A stretch of 46,418 bases of DNA from Woeseiaceae bacterium (GCA_030066735.1 JASJBB010000014.1:1-46418); one strand, 5' to 3'. Shown: positions 1-9,205, counted from the first letter of the stretch. Numbers and translations are program-made. The notes: generated by a model from the letters alone, not told the origin.

Positions 1-149
1 AGAAGCTCGTAGGCGAGCGTCGTGCCCGAGCGGGGCAGCCCCACGACGAATACGGGCGACGCCGCTTCGCCGCGCGCCCCGGCCAGGCGGTCGAGCGGTG
101 CGACGGTGCGGTTGACGAGTTCCAGCCCGCGGCTCGCCACCCCGTTCAT
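1..149 (-). CDS. Sulfotransferase family protein (N-terminal part, cut by window edge)
   Basis: Only the first 49 codons are inside the window. The translation contains PVFVVGLPRSGTTLAYELL, which is the 5'-phosphosulfate-binding loop (G-x-P-R-S-G-T-T) near the N-terminus of PAPS-dependent sulfotransferases. The family moves a sulfuryl group from PAPS to a hydroxyl or amine acceptor; the acceptor cannot be told from this fragment. The ATG at 149 overlaps the TGA of the upstream methyltransferase (ATGA), so the two are probably translationally coupled. Lying at the end of a dTDP-sugar operon, it may sulfate a glycan or a nucleotide-sugar product, but this is inference. Confidence 0.8.
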   Translation of the reverse strand, partial: MNGVASRGLELVNRTVAPLDRLAGARGEAASPVFVVGLPRSGTTLAYEL

Positions 150-898
150 CGCTTCACCGGTTTGGTTATCACGAAGATGAATCCCGGACTCAGGAAGCCG
201 AGAAGGCGCAGCAGGCCGGTTGGCACCGCTCGAAAGACCCGCCAGGTTGCCGCGGCGCCTGGTGACCGCGCGCGATGTTTGACCAGGTCCGGCATGGCGT
301 CGCGCACTTCGAATGCGGACAGCCAGCGCCTCAGCTGCCAGTACGTGGTTGAATAAGCGTCGAGGATCCCGGCCTTATCCGGCGCGAAGCGTTCGAGTAT
401 CGACAGCGCCCAGCGGCGCGGTATCCAATGGATGAACGGCCAGTGCACGTGCGGCTCGATGGGGTATAGCAGGTTCGGTCCCGCGAAATAGCAGACCCCG
501 CCGGGCTTGAGTATGCGGTGAATCTGCGCGATCAGCTGCGTGGGTGACGGAACGTGTTCATACACCTGGTTGCAGATGACGACGTCGACCGAATCATCGT
601 CGATGCCCAGTGATTCGATCGACGACTCGACGAAGCTCAGGTTCGAGCGCTTGTCGGTGAACTCCTGCCAGCGCTGCCAGGGTTCCGGGTCGACGCCCGT
701 GACCGACCGGAATGCGGGAGCGAGGTGATAGCTGATGCCGCCACTGCCGCAACCGATGTCGACGCAGTCCAGCGTCGCGAGGTCGAGGTCGGTGAGCAAC
801 TCGAGGCATTCGATGATCTGCGCTGCCTTGCGGTCGCGATGCTCGGCTCCCCAGTGCGGGTCGGCGGCAGGCGCGAGCGATTTCAGCGTTGTGTTCAC
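146..898 (-). CDS. Class I SAM-dependent methyltransferase
   Basis: This 250-residue protein has a Rossmann methyltransferase core. Motif I reads VDIGCGSGGISYHLAP, followed by an acidic strand end (GVDPEPW), a DVVICNQVYEHV segment and LKPGGVCYFAGPN, the pattern of Methyltransf_11/25 proteins. The open frame runs on far upstream, but that extension lies inside the DegT gene. I chose GTG at 898, which overlaps the TGA of the DegT gene (GTGA) and leaves a normal length. The C-terminus (about residues 150-250) is rich in Trp, Arg and Pro and less typical, perhaps an acceptor-binding lid. Placed in an rml/aminotransferase/sulfotransferase operon, it probably methylates a sugar or glycan. The substrate is unknown. 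Confidence 0.82.
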   Translation of the reverse strand: MNTTLKSLAPAADPHWGAEHRDRKAAQIIECLELLTDLDLATLDCVDIGCGSGGISYHLAPAFRSVTGVDPEPWQRWQEFTDKRSNLSFVESSIESLGIDDDSVDVVICNQVYEHVPSPTQLIAQIHRILKPGGVCYFAGPNLLYPIEPHVHWPFIHWIPRRWALSILERFAPDKAGILDAYSTTYWQLRRWLSAFEVRDAMPDLVKHRARSPGAAATWRVFRAVPTGLLRLLGFLSPGFIFVITKPVKR

Positions 899-2058
899 CG
901 CTCCAGCAGGCCGCTGACCGTATCGATGATGCGCCCGACTTCGGCATCGGTGAGACCGGGTCCCAGTGGCAGACTCACGGTCTGCTCGCCGAATGCTTTG
1001 GCGGCGGGGTAGTCGTCCGCCTTCCAGCCGAACTGTTCCTGGTAGTAGGTGTGCTCCGGCAGGCTGCGATAGTGCACGCCGACGCCGATGCCCGCCGCCG
1101 TCATGCGATCGATGAATTCGTCCCTGGACAGGCCGCAGCGCGCGGCGTCGATTCTCAGGGTATACAGGTGGAACGCGTGCCTCGTGTCCGCGGCGGGATC
1201 CAGCGGCCGGGAAACCGGCAAGTCCGTGAAGGCGTCCTGGTAGAGCTTCCATATGGTCTCGCGGCGCGCGTGACTGGTCTCGACGCGGCGCAGCTGGTGA
1301 ATGCCGAGCGCCGCCTGCAGATCCATCATGTTGTATTTGAAGCCCGCTTCGACGACGTCGTAGTGCCGGTAGCCGTCGTCGCTGAAGCGCTTCCACGCGT
1401 CCTTGCTCATGCCATGCAACGCCAGCACCTTGATGCGATCGATATCGTCGTTCGAACGTGCCAGCACCAGGCCGCCTTCGCCGGTCACGACGTTCTTGGT
1501 GGCGTAGAAGCTGAAGCAGCCGAAATTGCCGAACGTGCCCATGCGCTTCCCGCGCCACTCGGATTCGATGGCATGCGCGCAGTCTTCGATGACGAGGAGG
1601 TCGTGCCTGTCGGCGAACGCCATGAGTTCGTCCATGTCGCAGGGGCGACCTGCGAAATGCACCGGGACGATGGCGCGCGTGTGCGGAGTGATGTGCTGTT
1701 CGGCGCGGCCGATGTCGATGTTGAGCGTATCCGGATCGATGTCAACGGGGACCGGCGTCGCGCCGGCATGGATGATGGCATTGGCTGTTGCGCAGAACGT
1801 CATCGCGGTCGTCAGTACCTCGGCGTCCTGCGGCAGCCCGGCGGCGATCATGCTGACGTGCAGTGCGGCCGTGCAGGAGTTGACGGCCGCGACACGGTTG
1901 TCCGCGACGCCGGCATAAGCCGCGAAGTCACGTTCGAACTGCGCGACTTTGGGTCCTGTGCCTATCCAGCGTGCCTGCAGCGACGCAACGACTTCCTCGA
2001 TTTCGTCGCTCTGTATATCGGGTGCGCCGAAGACAATGAATGGCTGGTCGTTCGCCAT
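895..2058 (-). CDS. DegT/DnrJ/EryC1/StrS-family PLP sugar aminotransferase
   Basis: The 387-residue protein is a fold-type I PLP enzyme of the DegT family, which aminates 3- or 4-keto nucleotide sugars. Visible family features are the RWIGTGPKVAQFE opening, IEDCAHAIES with the PLP-contacting Asp, FSFYATKNVVTGEGG with the Schiff-base Lys, and GFKYNMMDLQAALG near the second sugar-binding loop. The sequence recalls ArnB-type 4-aminotransferases, but DegT members cannot be assigned a regiochemistry by eye. Start ATG at 2058 lies 11 bases after the rmlA stop; a longer frame upstream is inside rmlA. With RmlA and RmlB upstream, the likely substrate is dTDP-4-keto-6-deoxyglucose or an isomer, giving an amino-deoxysugar. 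Confidence 0.88.
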   Translation of the reverse strand: MANDQPFIVFGAPDIQSDEIEEVVASLQARWIGTGPKVAQFERDFAAYAGVADNRVAAVNSCTAALHVSMIAAGLPQDAEVLTTAMTFCATANAIIHAGATPVPVDIDPDTLNIDIGRAEQHITPHTRAIVPVHFAGRPCDMDELMAFADRHDLLVIEDCAHAIESEWRGKRMGTFGNFGCFSFYATKNVVTGEGGLVLARSNDDIDRIKVLALHGMSKDAWKRFSDDGYRHYDVVEAGFKYNMMDLQAALGIHQLRRVETSHARRETIWKLYQDAFTDLPVSRPLDPAADTRHAFHLYTLRIDAARCGLSRDEFIDRMTAAGIGVGVHYRSLPEHTYYQEQFGWKADDYPAAKAFGEQTVSLPLGPGLTDAEVGRIIDTVSGLLER

Positions 2059-2069
2059 ATGCGGCCCGC

Positions 2070-2936
2070 CTAGCGCTCCAGCAAATCGAGCAGGTAATCG
2101 CCGTAACCGCTCGACGCGAGGGGGCGCGCAATCGCTTCGAGCTGCTCGGCCGTGATGAAGCCCATGTTGTAAGCGATTTCCTCGGGGCAGCAGATCTTGA
2201 AGCCCTGGCGTTCTTCGAGCGTTTCGACGAAATTCGAGGCCGCGAGCAGTGACGACTGTGTGCCCGTGTCCAGCCACGCGGTACCGCGTCCGAGGGCTTC
2301 GACAAAGAGCTCGCCGCGTTCCAGGTACAAACGATTGAGGTCGGTAATCTCGAGTTCGCCGCGGGCCGACGGCTGCAGGGTCTTGGCGAATTCGACGGCG
2401 CTGGCGTCGAAGAAGTACAGGCCGGTAACGGCGAAGCGCGATTTCGGGGACTCCGGTTTCTCCTCGAGGCTCAGCGCCTGCTCGTTCTCATCGAGTTCGA
2501 CGACGCCGTAGCGCTCGGGATCCCTGACCGCATAGGCGAAGATCGTCGCGCCGGATTCGCGCACGGCGGCCTTTTGCAGCTTCGGCTGCAGGTCGGTACC
2601 GAAGAAGATGTTGTCGCCGAGTATCAGCGCGCAGGAGTCTCCGTCGAGAAACTCCTCGGCGAGTATCAGGGCGTGCGCCAGGCCGTCAGGGGACGGCTGG
2701 ACCTTGTACGTGAAGTTCAGGCCGAGCTGCGAACCGTCGCCCAGCAACTCCTCGAAGCGCGGCGTGTCGAGCGGCGTCGATATGACCAGGATGTCGCGAA
2801 TGCCGGCGAGCATCAGTATCGACAGCGGGTAATAGACCATCGGCTTGTCGTAGACCGGCAGCAGCTGCTTGGACAGGACCCGGGTCATCGGGTAGAGGCG
2901 CATGCCGGACCCGCCGGCAAGAATGATCCCCTTCAT
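2070..2936 (-). CDS. rmlA: Glucose-1-phosphate thymidylyltransferase
   Basis: RmlA (RfbA) joins glucose 1-phosphate and dTTP to give dTDP-glucose and pyrophosphate, the entry step of dTDP-deoxysugar synthesis in the cytoplasm. The 288 residues match the usual length of about 290. The N-terminus [18 protein letters not shown] is the nucleotidyltransferase signature, followed by [18 protein letters not shown] and ILGDNIFFG, both diagnostic for RmlA. The C-terminal helical part ([18 protein letters not shown], then [17 protein letters not shown]) is also typical. The ATG overlaps the rmlB stop (ATGA). No rmlC or rmlD is present, so the product is probably not dTDP-rhamnose made from this locus alone. 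Confidence 0.96.
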   Translation of the reverse strand: MKGIILAGGSGMRLYPMTRVLSKQLLPVYDKPMVYYPLSILMLAGIRDILVISTPLDTPRFEELLGDGSQLGLNFTYKVQPSPDGLAHALILAEEFLDGDSCALILGDNIFFGTDLQPKLQKAAVRESGATIFAYAVRDPERYGVVELDENEQALSLEEKPESPKSRFAVTGLYFFDASAVEFAKTLQPSARGELEITDLNRLYLERGELFVEALGRGTAWLDTGTQSSLLAASNFVETLEERQGFKICCPEEIAYNMGFITAEQLEAIARPLASSGYGDYLLDLLER

Positions 2937-4003
2937 ACGTTTGACGCCCTGTTGCTGTAGTTCAGGTCAAGCCACTGCCGGTATTGTCCCGAGGTAACGT
3001 CGTCCAGCCAGGCCTGATTGTCGAGATACCATTTAACGGTCTTTCGTATGCCGGATGCAAACGATTCGCCCGGCTGCCAGCCGAGCTGCTCGCCGATCTT
3101 TGCGGTGGACAGCGCATAGCGCCGGTCATGTCCCGGCCGGTCTTCGACGAACTCGACCAGGCCGGAACGCGGTCCGCTATCCAGCGCGGGCAGCCATTCG
3201 TCGAGCTCGGCGCAGATCGCCGCGACGACTTCCAGGTTGGTCATCTCGCAGTTGCCGGCGATGTTGTAGACCTCGCCGGGCACGCCGTCGGCCAGGACCC
3301 GGCACAGCGCATCGCAGTGATCGTCGACGTACAGCCAGTCGCGAACGTTCTTGCCGTCGCCGTAGACCGGCAGCGCATCGCCCCGTGATGCGTAGACGGT
3401 CATCAGCGGTATCAGCTTCTCGGGGAACTGCAGCGGGCCGTAGTTGTTGGAGCACTGCGTGCTGATCGTCGGCAGACCGTAAGTGTGAAAGTAGGACCGC
3501 ACCAGGTGATCGGCCGCCGCCTTGGACGCCGAGTACGGACTGTTGGGCGCGTAACGATGCGCTTCGTCCGCCGGTGGTTCATCCTCGTCGAGCGATCCGT
3601 ACACCTCGTCGGTAGAGACGTTCAGGAACCGGAAGTCGTCCGGGCAGTTCCCCGAGCGCCAGTACTCCAGCGCGGCGTCCAGCAGCGTGAAGGTCCCGAC
3701 CACGTTGGTCTGCACGAAGTCCGCGGGTCCGTGAATGGACCGATCGACATGGGTCTCGGCCGCGAAGTGCAGTATCGCCCGCGGGCGGTGCTCAGCCAGT
3801 AACCCGGCGACGAGCTCTGCGTCGGCCACGTCGCCACGAACGAACAGGTGCCGTTCGTTGCCCGACAGCGCGTGCAGGCTACCGAGATTGCCGGAGTAGG
3901 TCAGCTTGTCGAGGTTGACGACGGTTTCGTCTGTCGCATCGCACCAGCGCAATACGAAGTTGGCGCCGATGAAGCCGGCCCCACCGGTGACGAGTATCGT
4001 CAT
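2933..4003 (-). CDS. rmlB: dTDP-glucose 4,6-dehydratase
   Basis: RmlB (RfbB) is an NAD-dependent extended SDR that turns dTDP-glucose into dTDP-4-keto-6-deoxyglucose. The 356-residue protein shows the dinucleotide motif [11 protein letters not shown] at residues 6-16, the family phrase [10 protein letters not shown], the catalytic STDEVYG stretch with Asp-Glu, and YSASK, the Tyr-x-x-x-Lys pair. [15 protein letters not shown] and [12 protein letters not shown] are RmlB-specific. The open frame continues about 180 codons upstream, but this lies over the M20 gene; ATG at 4003 gives the standard start [11 protein letters not shown]. That ATG overlaps the TGA of the M20 peptidase gene (ATGA), which ties the sugar genes to the catabolic genes upstream. 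Confidence 0.96.
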   Translation of the reverse strand: MTILVTGGAGFIGANFVLRWCDATDETVVNLDKLTYSGNLGSLHALSGNERHLFVRGDVADAELVAGLLAEHRPRAILHFAAETHVDRSIHGPADFVQTNVVGTFTLLDAALEYWRSGNCPDDFRFLNVSTDEVYGSLDEDEPPADEAHRYAPNSPYSASKAAADHLVRSYFHTYGLPTISTQCSNNYGPLQFPEKLIPLMTVYASRGDALPVYGDGKNVRDWLYVDDHCDALCRVLADGVPGEVYNIAGNCEMTNLEVVAAICAELDEWLPALDSGPRSGLVEFVEDRPGHDRRYALSTAKIGEQLGWQPGESFASGIRKTVKWYLDNQAWLDDVTSGQYRQWLDLNYSNRASNV

Positions 4004-5406
4004 CGAGTGAAGTGATCCTCGAGCACCTGTGCGACGCAGCTGGTCACGCGCTTGCCGGTTTCGATGTGCAGGAACTCGTTCGGTCCATGCGCATTCGACT
4101 TCGGCCCGAGCAGTCCCGTGATCAGGAACTGCGCCTCGGGAAACTTTTCGCCGAGCATGCCCATGAACGGAATCGTGCCGCCCGTGCCCATGTACATCGA
4201 CGGCTTGCCGAAGAACGCCTCCGACGCCTTGTTCATCGACGCCTCGAGCCAGTCGTCGATCGCCGGCGCGTTCCAGCCCGCCATCGTCGACTCGACCTCG
4301 AACTCGACTTTGCTGAGCGGCGGCGCGTCCGCTGCGAGCGCCTGCCCGACCACCTCGGCCGCTTCGTCGGCATCGCAGGTCGGCGGCAGCCGGAATGACA
4401 GCTTGAGCGTGTTGAACGGCAGCAGCACGTTGCCCGCATTGACCAGCGTCGGCAGTCCGTCCGCGCCCGTGACGCTCAGCGTCGGCTTCCAGGTGTTGTT
4501 GAGCAGCAACTCGTAGTTGGACTCGCTCGGGTCCGGATCGTCGACGGCCCACGGAAATTTCTCGTAAGCGCCTTCACCCAGCGTCTCGGCCGCTTTCTTC
4601 GCCTGTTCGACGCGTTGCTCCGGAATCTCGACGTGGAGTCCTTCGAGCAGGATCTGGCCCGAATTCTCGTCCTCGATACGGCTCAGCAGTTTTCTAAGTA
4701 CGCGGAAGCTCGAGGGCACAACGCCACTGGCCGTGCCCGAGTGCACGCCTTCGGTGAGCACGTCCACGCGCAGCTGGCCGGTGAGGTTGCCGCGCAGCGA
4801 GGTCGTGCACCAGAGCTGCTCGTAGTTGCCGCATTCGGCGTCCAGGCAGACAACGAGGCTCGGCGAGCCGATGCGATCCTCGAGCATGTCGATGTAGTAG
4901 GGCAGGTCGAAGCTGCCGCTTTCTTCGCAGCCTTCGACGATGACAATGCAATGCGCGTGTGGAACGCCCTGTTCCTGCAGCGCGCGGATCGCCGTCAGCG
5001 AACCGAACACGGCGTAGCCGTCGTCGGCGCCGCCGCGGCCGTACAACTTGCCGTCCTTGATGACCGGAGTCCACGGATCGAGGTCGTCGTCCCAGCCGCT
5101 GAACTCAGGCTGCTTGTCGTAATGGCCGTAAAGGAGGACGACGTCGTCCGAGTCGCCCGGGATGTCGATGAACAACAATGGCGTGCGCCCCTCGATGCGC
5201 ACGATCTCGATGCTCATGTCCTTGATCGGCTGGGTCTTGCACCAGGCCTCGAGCATCTGCACGGCGGTTTCCATGTGACCGTGCTGGTCCCAGTCGGGGT
5301 CGAAGGCCGGTGACTTGTTAGGAACCTTAATGTATTCGCTGATCTCCGGGATGATCGAGTCGTCCCACATTGCGTTGACGAATTCAGCCGTTTTGTTGTT
5401 ATCCAT
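4000..5406 (-). CDS. M20-family metallodipeptidase (carnosinase-like)
   Basis: This 468-residue protein is an M20 dipeptidase of the CNDP/DapE type, which cleaves small peptides with two bridged zinc ions. Metal and catalytic positions are visible in order: LLYGHYDKQPE (His 95 with Asp 97), GRGGADDGYA (bridging Asp near 128), EGCEESGS (Glu 161 and Glu 162), CLDAECGNYE (Asp 189) and a late NAHGPNEF His. There is no signal peptide, so it acts in the cytoplasm. AAGGA lies about nine bases before the ATG. It sits 14 bases behind the metallo-beta-lactamase gene and downstream of beta-alanine catabolic genes. A beta-alanyl dipeptide such as carnosine is therefore a sensible but unproven substrate. 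Confidence 0.88.
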   Translation of the reverse strand: MDNNKTAEFVNAMWDDSIIPEISEYIKVPNKSPAFDPDWDQHGHMETAVQMLEAWCKTQPIKDMSIEIVRIEGRTPLLFIDIPGDSDDVVLLYGHYDKQPEFSGWDDDLDPWTPVIKDGKLYGRGGADDGYAVFGSLTAIRALQEQGVPHAHCIVIVEGCEESGSFDLPYYIDMLEDRIGSPSLVVCLDAECGNYEQLWCTTSLRGNLTGQLRVDVLTEGVHSGTASGVVPSSFRVLRKLLSRIEDENSGQILLEGLHVEIPEQRVEQAKKAAETLGEGAYEKFPWAVDDPDPSESNYELLLNNTWKPTLSVTGADGLPTLVNAGNVLLPFNTLKLSFRLPPTCDADEAAEVVGQALAADAPPLSKVEFEVESTMAGWNAPAIDDWLEASMNKASEAFFGKPSMYMGTGGTIPFMGMLGEKFPEAQFLITGLLGPKSNAHGPNEFLHIETGKRVTSCVAQVLEDHFTR

Positions 5407-5420
5407 GAACCGTGTCCTTT

Positions 5421-6290
5421 CTAGTCGGTCAGTGAGCGGTAGATCGTCCGGGTCATCCGCTCGGTCGTGATGAAGCCCCAGTTCCAGGTGTCATGGTAGT
5501 CGGCCAGCGGATTGGCTGCGACAACCTCGTCGGCCGTCATGCCCTCGATGACGAGCGTCTCGATCCGGTCCTCGGCATCCTCGAGCATGTCCAGTGCGGC
5601 CTGCAAGTCGTCACGGCTGGCCAGCTCACCATGGCCCGGGATGATCACGGTGTCCTCGTCCGCCATCTTGATGAGTCTTCTCATCCCGGCAATGTAGCCG
5701 CGGACTGTGCCGCCGCTGTCCAGGTCGATGAACGGGAACATGTAGTTGAAGTGCAGATCGCCGGCTATGATGACGTCCGAGTCCATCAGGTGCACGGCCG
5801 CGTCGCCGTCGGTATGGGCGGCCTTGACGTGAAACACGTGGACTTGCTGGCCGTTCAGGTGAAAGTGGACGCCGTCCGCAAACGTAACAACCGGCAAACC
5901 TCCGCCGCCGCCTGCCGGGGCCGGGTCCGCAACCAGGCGCTTGCGCAGATTGTGGTGCGCAAAAATAACCGCACCGTTCTCGGCCAGCGTTGCGTTGGAG
6001 CCGACGTGGTCACCGTGCACGTGGGTGTTGACGACGAAGTCAATCGGCCGGCCGGCGAGCTCGTCGACCGTGGCGACGAGGTCCGCCGAAATCGGCGCCA
6101 TGCCGTCGTCGACCAGGACGACCTTGTCTTCGCCGACGATCAGGGTCATGCCGGCACTGAAGCCATTGGCGCCGCTCAGCATGTAAACGCCGGGAGCGGC
6201 TTCGGTGACGCTGACCTCGGTCGCGACGTTCTGCGCATGGGTAGATAGCGCGAACAACAGGCTCACGCTGAACATCAATGCTCTCTGCAT
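5421..6290 (-). CDS. Exported metallo-beta-lactamase-fold hydrolase
   Basis: The 289-residue protein has an N-terminal signal peptide (MQRALMFSVSLLFALSTHA, probable cleavage after THA) and then an MBL fold. Metal ligands are visible as NTHVHGDHVGSN (H-x-H-x-D-H), a later AAHTDGDAAVHL His, an Asp in IIAGDLHFNYMFPF, and PGHGELA. The layout is that of SoxH- or quinoprotein-relay-like periplasmic MBL proteins rather than a true beta-lactamase, and no substrate can be assigned. The first ATG in the frame is six codons earlier. I chose the ATG at 6290 because GGAGG precedes it by six bases. It lies between mmsA and the M20 peptidase with short gaps, so it is likely cotranscribed. Confidence 0.85.
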   Translation of the reverse strand: MQRALMFSVSLLFALSTHAQNVATEVSVTEAAPGVYMLSGANGFSAGMTLIVGEDKVVLVDDGMAPISADLVATVDELAGRPIDFVVNTHVHGDHVGSNATLAENGAVIFAHHNLRKRLVADPAPAGGGGGLPVVTFADGVHFHLNGQQVHVFHVKAAHTDGDAAVHLMDSDVIIAGDLHFNYMFPFIDLDSGGTVRGYIAGMRRLIKMADEDTVIIPGHGELASRDDLQAALDMLEDAEDRIETLVIEGMTADEVVAANPLADYHDTWNWGFITTERMTRTIYRSLTD

Positions 6291-6308
6291 TACTGCCTCC
6301 AAGTTCAA

Positions 6309-6329
6309 TCGCCCGCTGCAGCGGGCTCC
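6309..6329 (-). repeat. REP-like short palindromic repeat, copy 1
   Basis: Read on the minus strand the element is GGAGCCCGC-TGCA-GCGGGCGA. It is an 8-base imperfectly extended palindrome lying between the mmsA stop and the metallo-beta-lactamase start. Two more copies with the same arms occur at 41737-41757 and 42561-42581, with only the four central bases differing. It resembles the GTAGGAGC-type REP elements known in Pseudomonas and Xanthomonadales. Its hairpin may end or stabilise transcripts. Confidence 0.65.
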
Positions 6330-6343
6330 TGCGCAGCGCCTTG

Positions 6344-7873
6344 TCAGGAGCTGCTCGGGAACGAAAACTGCGCCTTCTCCCTGACACCGCCCTTGGGCCA
6401 GCGTTGCGTGATTGTTTTGCGGCGCGTGTAGAACCGAATGCTATCAGGTCCGTAGGCGAATAGGTCGCCGAAAAGCGATCGTTTCCAGCCGCCGAAGCTG
6501 TGGATGGCGACGGGCACGGGCAGTGGCACGTTGACGCCGACCATGCCGACCTGGATGTTGTCCGTGAAATAGCGTGCGGCCTCGCCGTCACGCGTGAATA
6601 TGCAGGTGCCGTTGCCGTACTCGTGGTCGTTGATGAGCTGCATCGCATGTTCCTGCGACTCGGCGCGGACGACACACAGTACCGGACCGAAGATCTCCTC
6701 GTTATAGATGCGCATGTCCGGCGTTACCCGGTCGAACAGGCAACCACCGAGGAAGAATCCTTCCTCGCGGCCGTCGACGACAAGATCGCGGCCGTCGACG
6801 ACGAGATCGGCGCCTTCCTCGATGCCGAGATCGACGTAGCCACGCACCTTGGCGTGATGTTCCCTGGTCACCAGCGGACCCATGTGGTTGCTGGTATCCA
6901 TGCCGTCGCCTACCTTGAGGTCGCTGAGCTCCGTCCTGAGTTTGTCGACCACCGTGTCCGCGGTTTCGTCGCCGACGCACACGGCGACCGAGATCGCCAT
7001 GCAGCGCTCGCCGCAGGATCCGTAGGCCGCGCCCATGAGTGCGCTGACGGCATTATCCAGGTCGGCATCCGGCATGATCACGGCGTGGTTCTTCGCCCCG
7101 CCGAGAGCCTGCACCCGTTTGCCGTGTTTCGTGCCCTCGCTGTAGATGTACTCGGCGATCGGCGTCGAGCCGACAAAACTCACAGCCTGCACGCGCGGAT
7201 CGTGCAGCAAGGTATCGACGGCCTCCTTGTCGCCGTTGACCACGTTGTAGACACCGTCGGGCAGTCCCGCTTCCTTGAACAACTTCGCAATGAGCAGCGG
7301 CGCGCTCGGGTCCTTCTCCGAGGGCTTGAGGACGAACGTGTTGCCGCAGGCGATCGCCATCGGGAACATCCACATCGGCACCATGGCCGGGAAGTTGAAC
7401 GGCGTAATGCCGGCGACCACACCCAGAGGCTGAAACTCCGACCAGCTGTCGATGCCAGGGCCGACGTTTCTTGCGTGCTCCCCCTTGAGAAGTTCGGGAA
7501 TACCACAGGCATAGTCCACGACTTCCACACCGCGGCCGAACTCGCCCATCGCGTCGTCAAACACCTTGCCGTGCTCGCGGGTGATCGCTTCCACGATTTC
7601 GTCGGCATGCTCCTCGAGCAGCTGCTTGAAGCGGAACATGACCTTCGCGCGTTTCACGGGCGGCGTGTTGCGCCACGCCGGGAACGCGGCCTCGGCGGCG
7701 GCGATGGCGTCCTCGACCGTGGTCCGTGCGGCCATCGCGACATGTCGCGTGACCTGGCCGGTCGCGGGATTGGTCACGGGCAGCGGCCGGTTGTCGTCGG
7801 CGACGTCCTGGCCGTCGATGAAATGGCCGACGATTGCGGCCGCGTCTACGTTCTTGGCGGGGGTTGCGTTCAT
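6344..7873 (-). CDS. mmsA: CoA-acylating methylmalonate/malonate semialdehyde dehydrogenase
   Basis: This 509-residue aldehyde dehydrogenase oxidises malonate semialdehyde (from beta-alanine) or methylmalonate semialdehyde (from valine) to acetyl- or propionyl-CoA with NAD and CoA. The catalytic Cys is residue 291 in GSCGERCMA. The segment [10 protein letters not shown] at 257-266 replaces the usual ELGGK and lacks the general-base Glu, which is the mark of the MmsA subfamily. [16 protein letters not shown] is also typical. GGAG lies eight bases before the ATG. The start is 15 bases after the bauA-like stop, so the pair forms the beta-alanine route. Residues 356-369 are an exact tandem duplication of DLVVDGR, coded by a 21-base repeat at 6767-6808, in a surface region that is normally variable. 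Confidence 0.95.
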   Translation of the reverse strand: MNATPAKNVDAAAIVGHFIDGQDVADDNRPLPVTNPATGQVTRHVAMAARTTVEDAIAAAEAAFPAWRNTPPVKRAKVMFRFKQLLEEHADEIVEAITREHGKVFDDAMGEFGRGVEVVDYACGIPELLKGEHARNVGPGIDSWSEFQPLGVVAGITPFNFPAMVPMWMFPMAIACGNTFVLKPSEKDPSAPLLIAKLFKEAGLPDGVYNVVNGDKEAVDTLLHDPRVQAVSFVGSTPIAEYIYSEGTKHGKRVQALGGAKNHAVIMPDADLDNAVSALMGAAYGSCGERCMAISVAVCVGDETADTVVDKLRTELSDLKVGDGMDTSNHMGPLVTREHHAKVRGYVDLGIEEGADLVVDGRDLVVDGREEGFFLGGCLFDRVTPDMRIYNEEIFGPVLCVVRAESQEHAMQLINDHEYGNGTCIFTRDGEAARYFTDNIQVGMVGVNVPLPVPVAIHSFGGWKRSLFGDLFAYGPDSIRFYTRRKTITQRWPKGGVREKAQFSFPSSS

Positions 7874-7888
7874 GGTATCTCCGTAACG

Positions 7889-9205
7889 CTAGTCGATCGC
7901 GTCGACGACGCGGCGAATAGCCTCGAAAGACTGCTCCATCTCGTCGACCTTCGAATTCAGGAAGGGTGAGAAACTCAGCACGTCCATCGCATTGCGCATG
8001 ACCAGATCCTCTTCCCAGAAGCAGCGTTTGTGGGTTTCGAGTCCGCGCGCTCCCGGCGCGCCGTCGCGCGGCGCCAGCTCGATGGCGCCCATCAGGCCGA
8101 AGTTGCGGACGTCGATCACCTTGTCGTGATCGGCGAACGAGTGCAGCAAGTCGGCAAACGTGTCTTCGAGCGCCATGGACTGTTCGAAGATGCCTTCTTC
8201 CTCGTAGACGTCCATTGTAGCGATGCCGGCGGCAGCGGCGACCGGGTGCCCGGAGTAGGTGTAGCCATGGAACAGCTCGACCATGTGTTCCGGTCCCTGC
8301 ATCATCGCGTCATAGATTTTCTGCTGCACCAGCACGGCGCCCATCGGGATGACGCCATTGGTCAGTCCCTTGGCGGTCGTAATGATGTCCGGCGTCACGC
8401 CGACGCGTTCGGCGCCGAAGGCTTTGCCGACGCGCCCGAACGCCGCGATGACCTCATCGAAAATCAGCAGGATGCCGTGGCGATCGCAGATCTCGCGCAG
8501 TTTCTCGAGGTAGCCAACGGGCGGCGGAATGATACCCGCCGAACCGACGATCGGTTCGACGATAACGGCGGCGATATTGCTGCCGTCGTGCAGCACGCAG
8601 AGGCGCTCGAGATCATCGGCCAACTCGGCCCCGTGCGCGGGCATGCCGCGGCTGAACGCGTTGCGGCCGATGTCCAGCGTGTGCCGCAGGTGATCGACAC
8701 CCGGCAGCAGGGCGGCGCTGAACACTTTGCGGTTGGGGACGATGCCGCCCACCGACATGCCGCCGAAGTTGACGCCGTGGTAGCCCTTCTCGCGGCCGAT
8801 GAGGCGAGTGCGGTGCCCTTCGCCCCTGGCGCGGTGAAAGGCCAGTGCGATCTTGAGCGCCGTATCGACCGACTCCGACCCGGAGTTGGTGAAAAAGACG
8901 TTGGAGAAGCCCTCGGGCGCCAGGTCGACGACGCGCTCCGCGAGTTCGAAGGACTTGTCGTTGCCCATCTGGAACGTCATCGCGTAATCGAGTTTTGCAA
9001 CCTGTTGCTGCACGGCCTCGACGATCTTCGGGTGGCAGTGGCCGACCCCGGTGGTCCAGAGCCCGGAAAACGTGTCGTAGAGGCGGCGCCCGTCGGTGGT
9101 CGTGTAGTAGTGGCCCTGCGCGTCGCAGATGATGCGCGGCTTTTTCTTGAAATCTCGGTTGGCCGTGAAGGGCATCCACAGGGCATCGGTCGTGACGGCG
9201 TTCAT
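7889..9205 (-). CDS. bauA: Omega-amino acid (beta-alanine):pyruvate aminotransferase
   Basis: This 438-residue class III PLP aminotransferase moves the terminal amino group of beta-alanine or a similar omega-amino acid to pyruvate, giving malonate semialdehyde and alanine. LWMPFTANRDFKKKPRII at the N-terminus is characteristic of the BauA/OapT group. FTNSGSESVDTALKIA binds the cofactor phosphate, LLIFDEVIAAFGR carries Asp 250, and TTAKGLTNG carries the Schiff-base Lys 279. I chose ATG at 9205, preceded by GGAG at about ten bases, over an upstream in-frame extension that runs into the AT-rich promoter. It is first in the minus-strand run and diverges from an XRE-cupin regulator, its likely controller. 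Confidence 0.92.
   Translation of the reverse strand: MNAVTTDALWMPFTANRDFKKKPRIICDAQGHYYTTTDGRRLYDTFSGLWTTGVGHCHPKIVEAVQQQVAKLDYAMTFQMGNDKSFELAERVVDLAPEGFSNVFFTNSGSESVDTALKIALAFHRARGEGHRTRLIGREKGYHGVNFGGMSVGGIVPNRKVFSAALLPGVDHLRHTLDIGRNAFSRGMPAHGAELADDLERLCVLHDGSNIAAVIVEPIVGSAGIIPPPVGYLEKLREICDRHGILLIFDEVIAAFGRVGKAFGAERVGVTPDIITTAKGLTNGVIPMGAVLVQQKIYDAMMQGPEHMVELFHGYTYSGHPVAAAAGIATMDVYEEEGIFEQSMALEDTFADLLHSFADHDKVIDVRNFGLMGAIELAPRDGAPGARGLETHKRCFWEEDLVMRNAMDVLSFSPFLNSKVDEMEQSFEAIRRVVDAID

Noticed and set aside
2070..4003. A dTDP-rhamnose operon
   Set aside because: Only rmlA and rmlB are present. The following genes are an aminotransferase, a methyltransferase and a sulfotransferase, not rmlC and rmlD.
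6500..7969. A 489-codon plus-strand frame opposite mmsA
   Set aside because: The mmsA protein on the minus strand is unmistakable, and the opposite frame has no recognisable motif.
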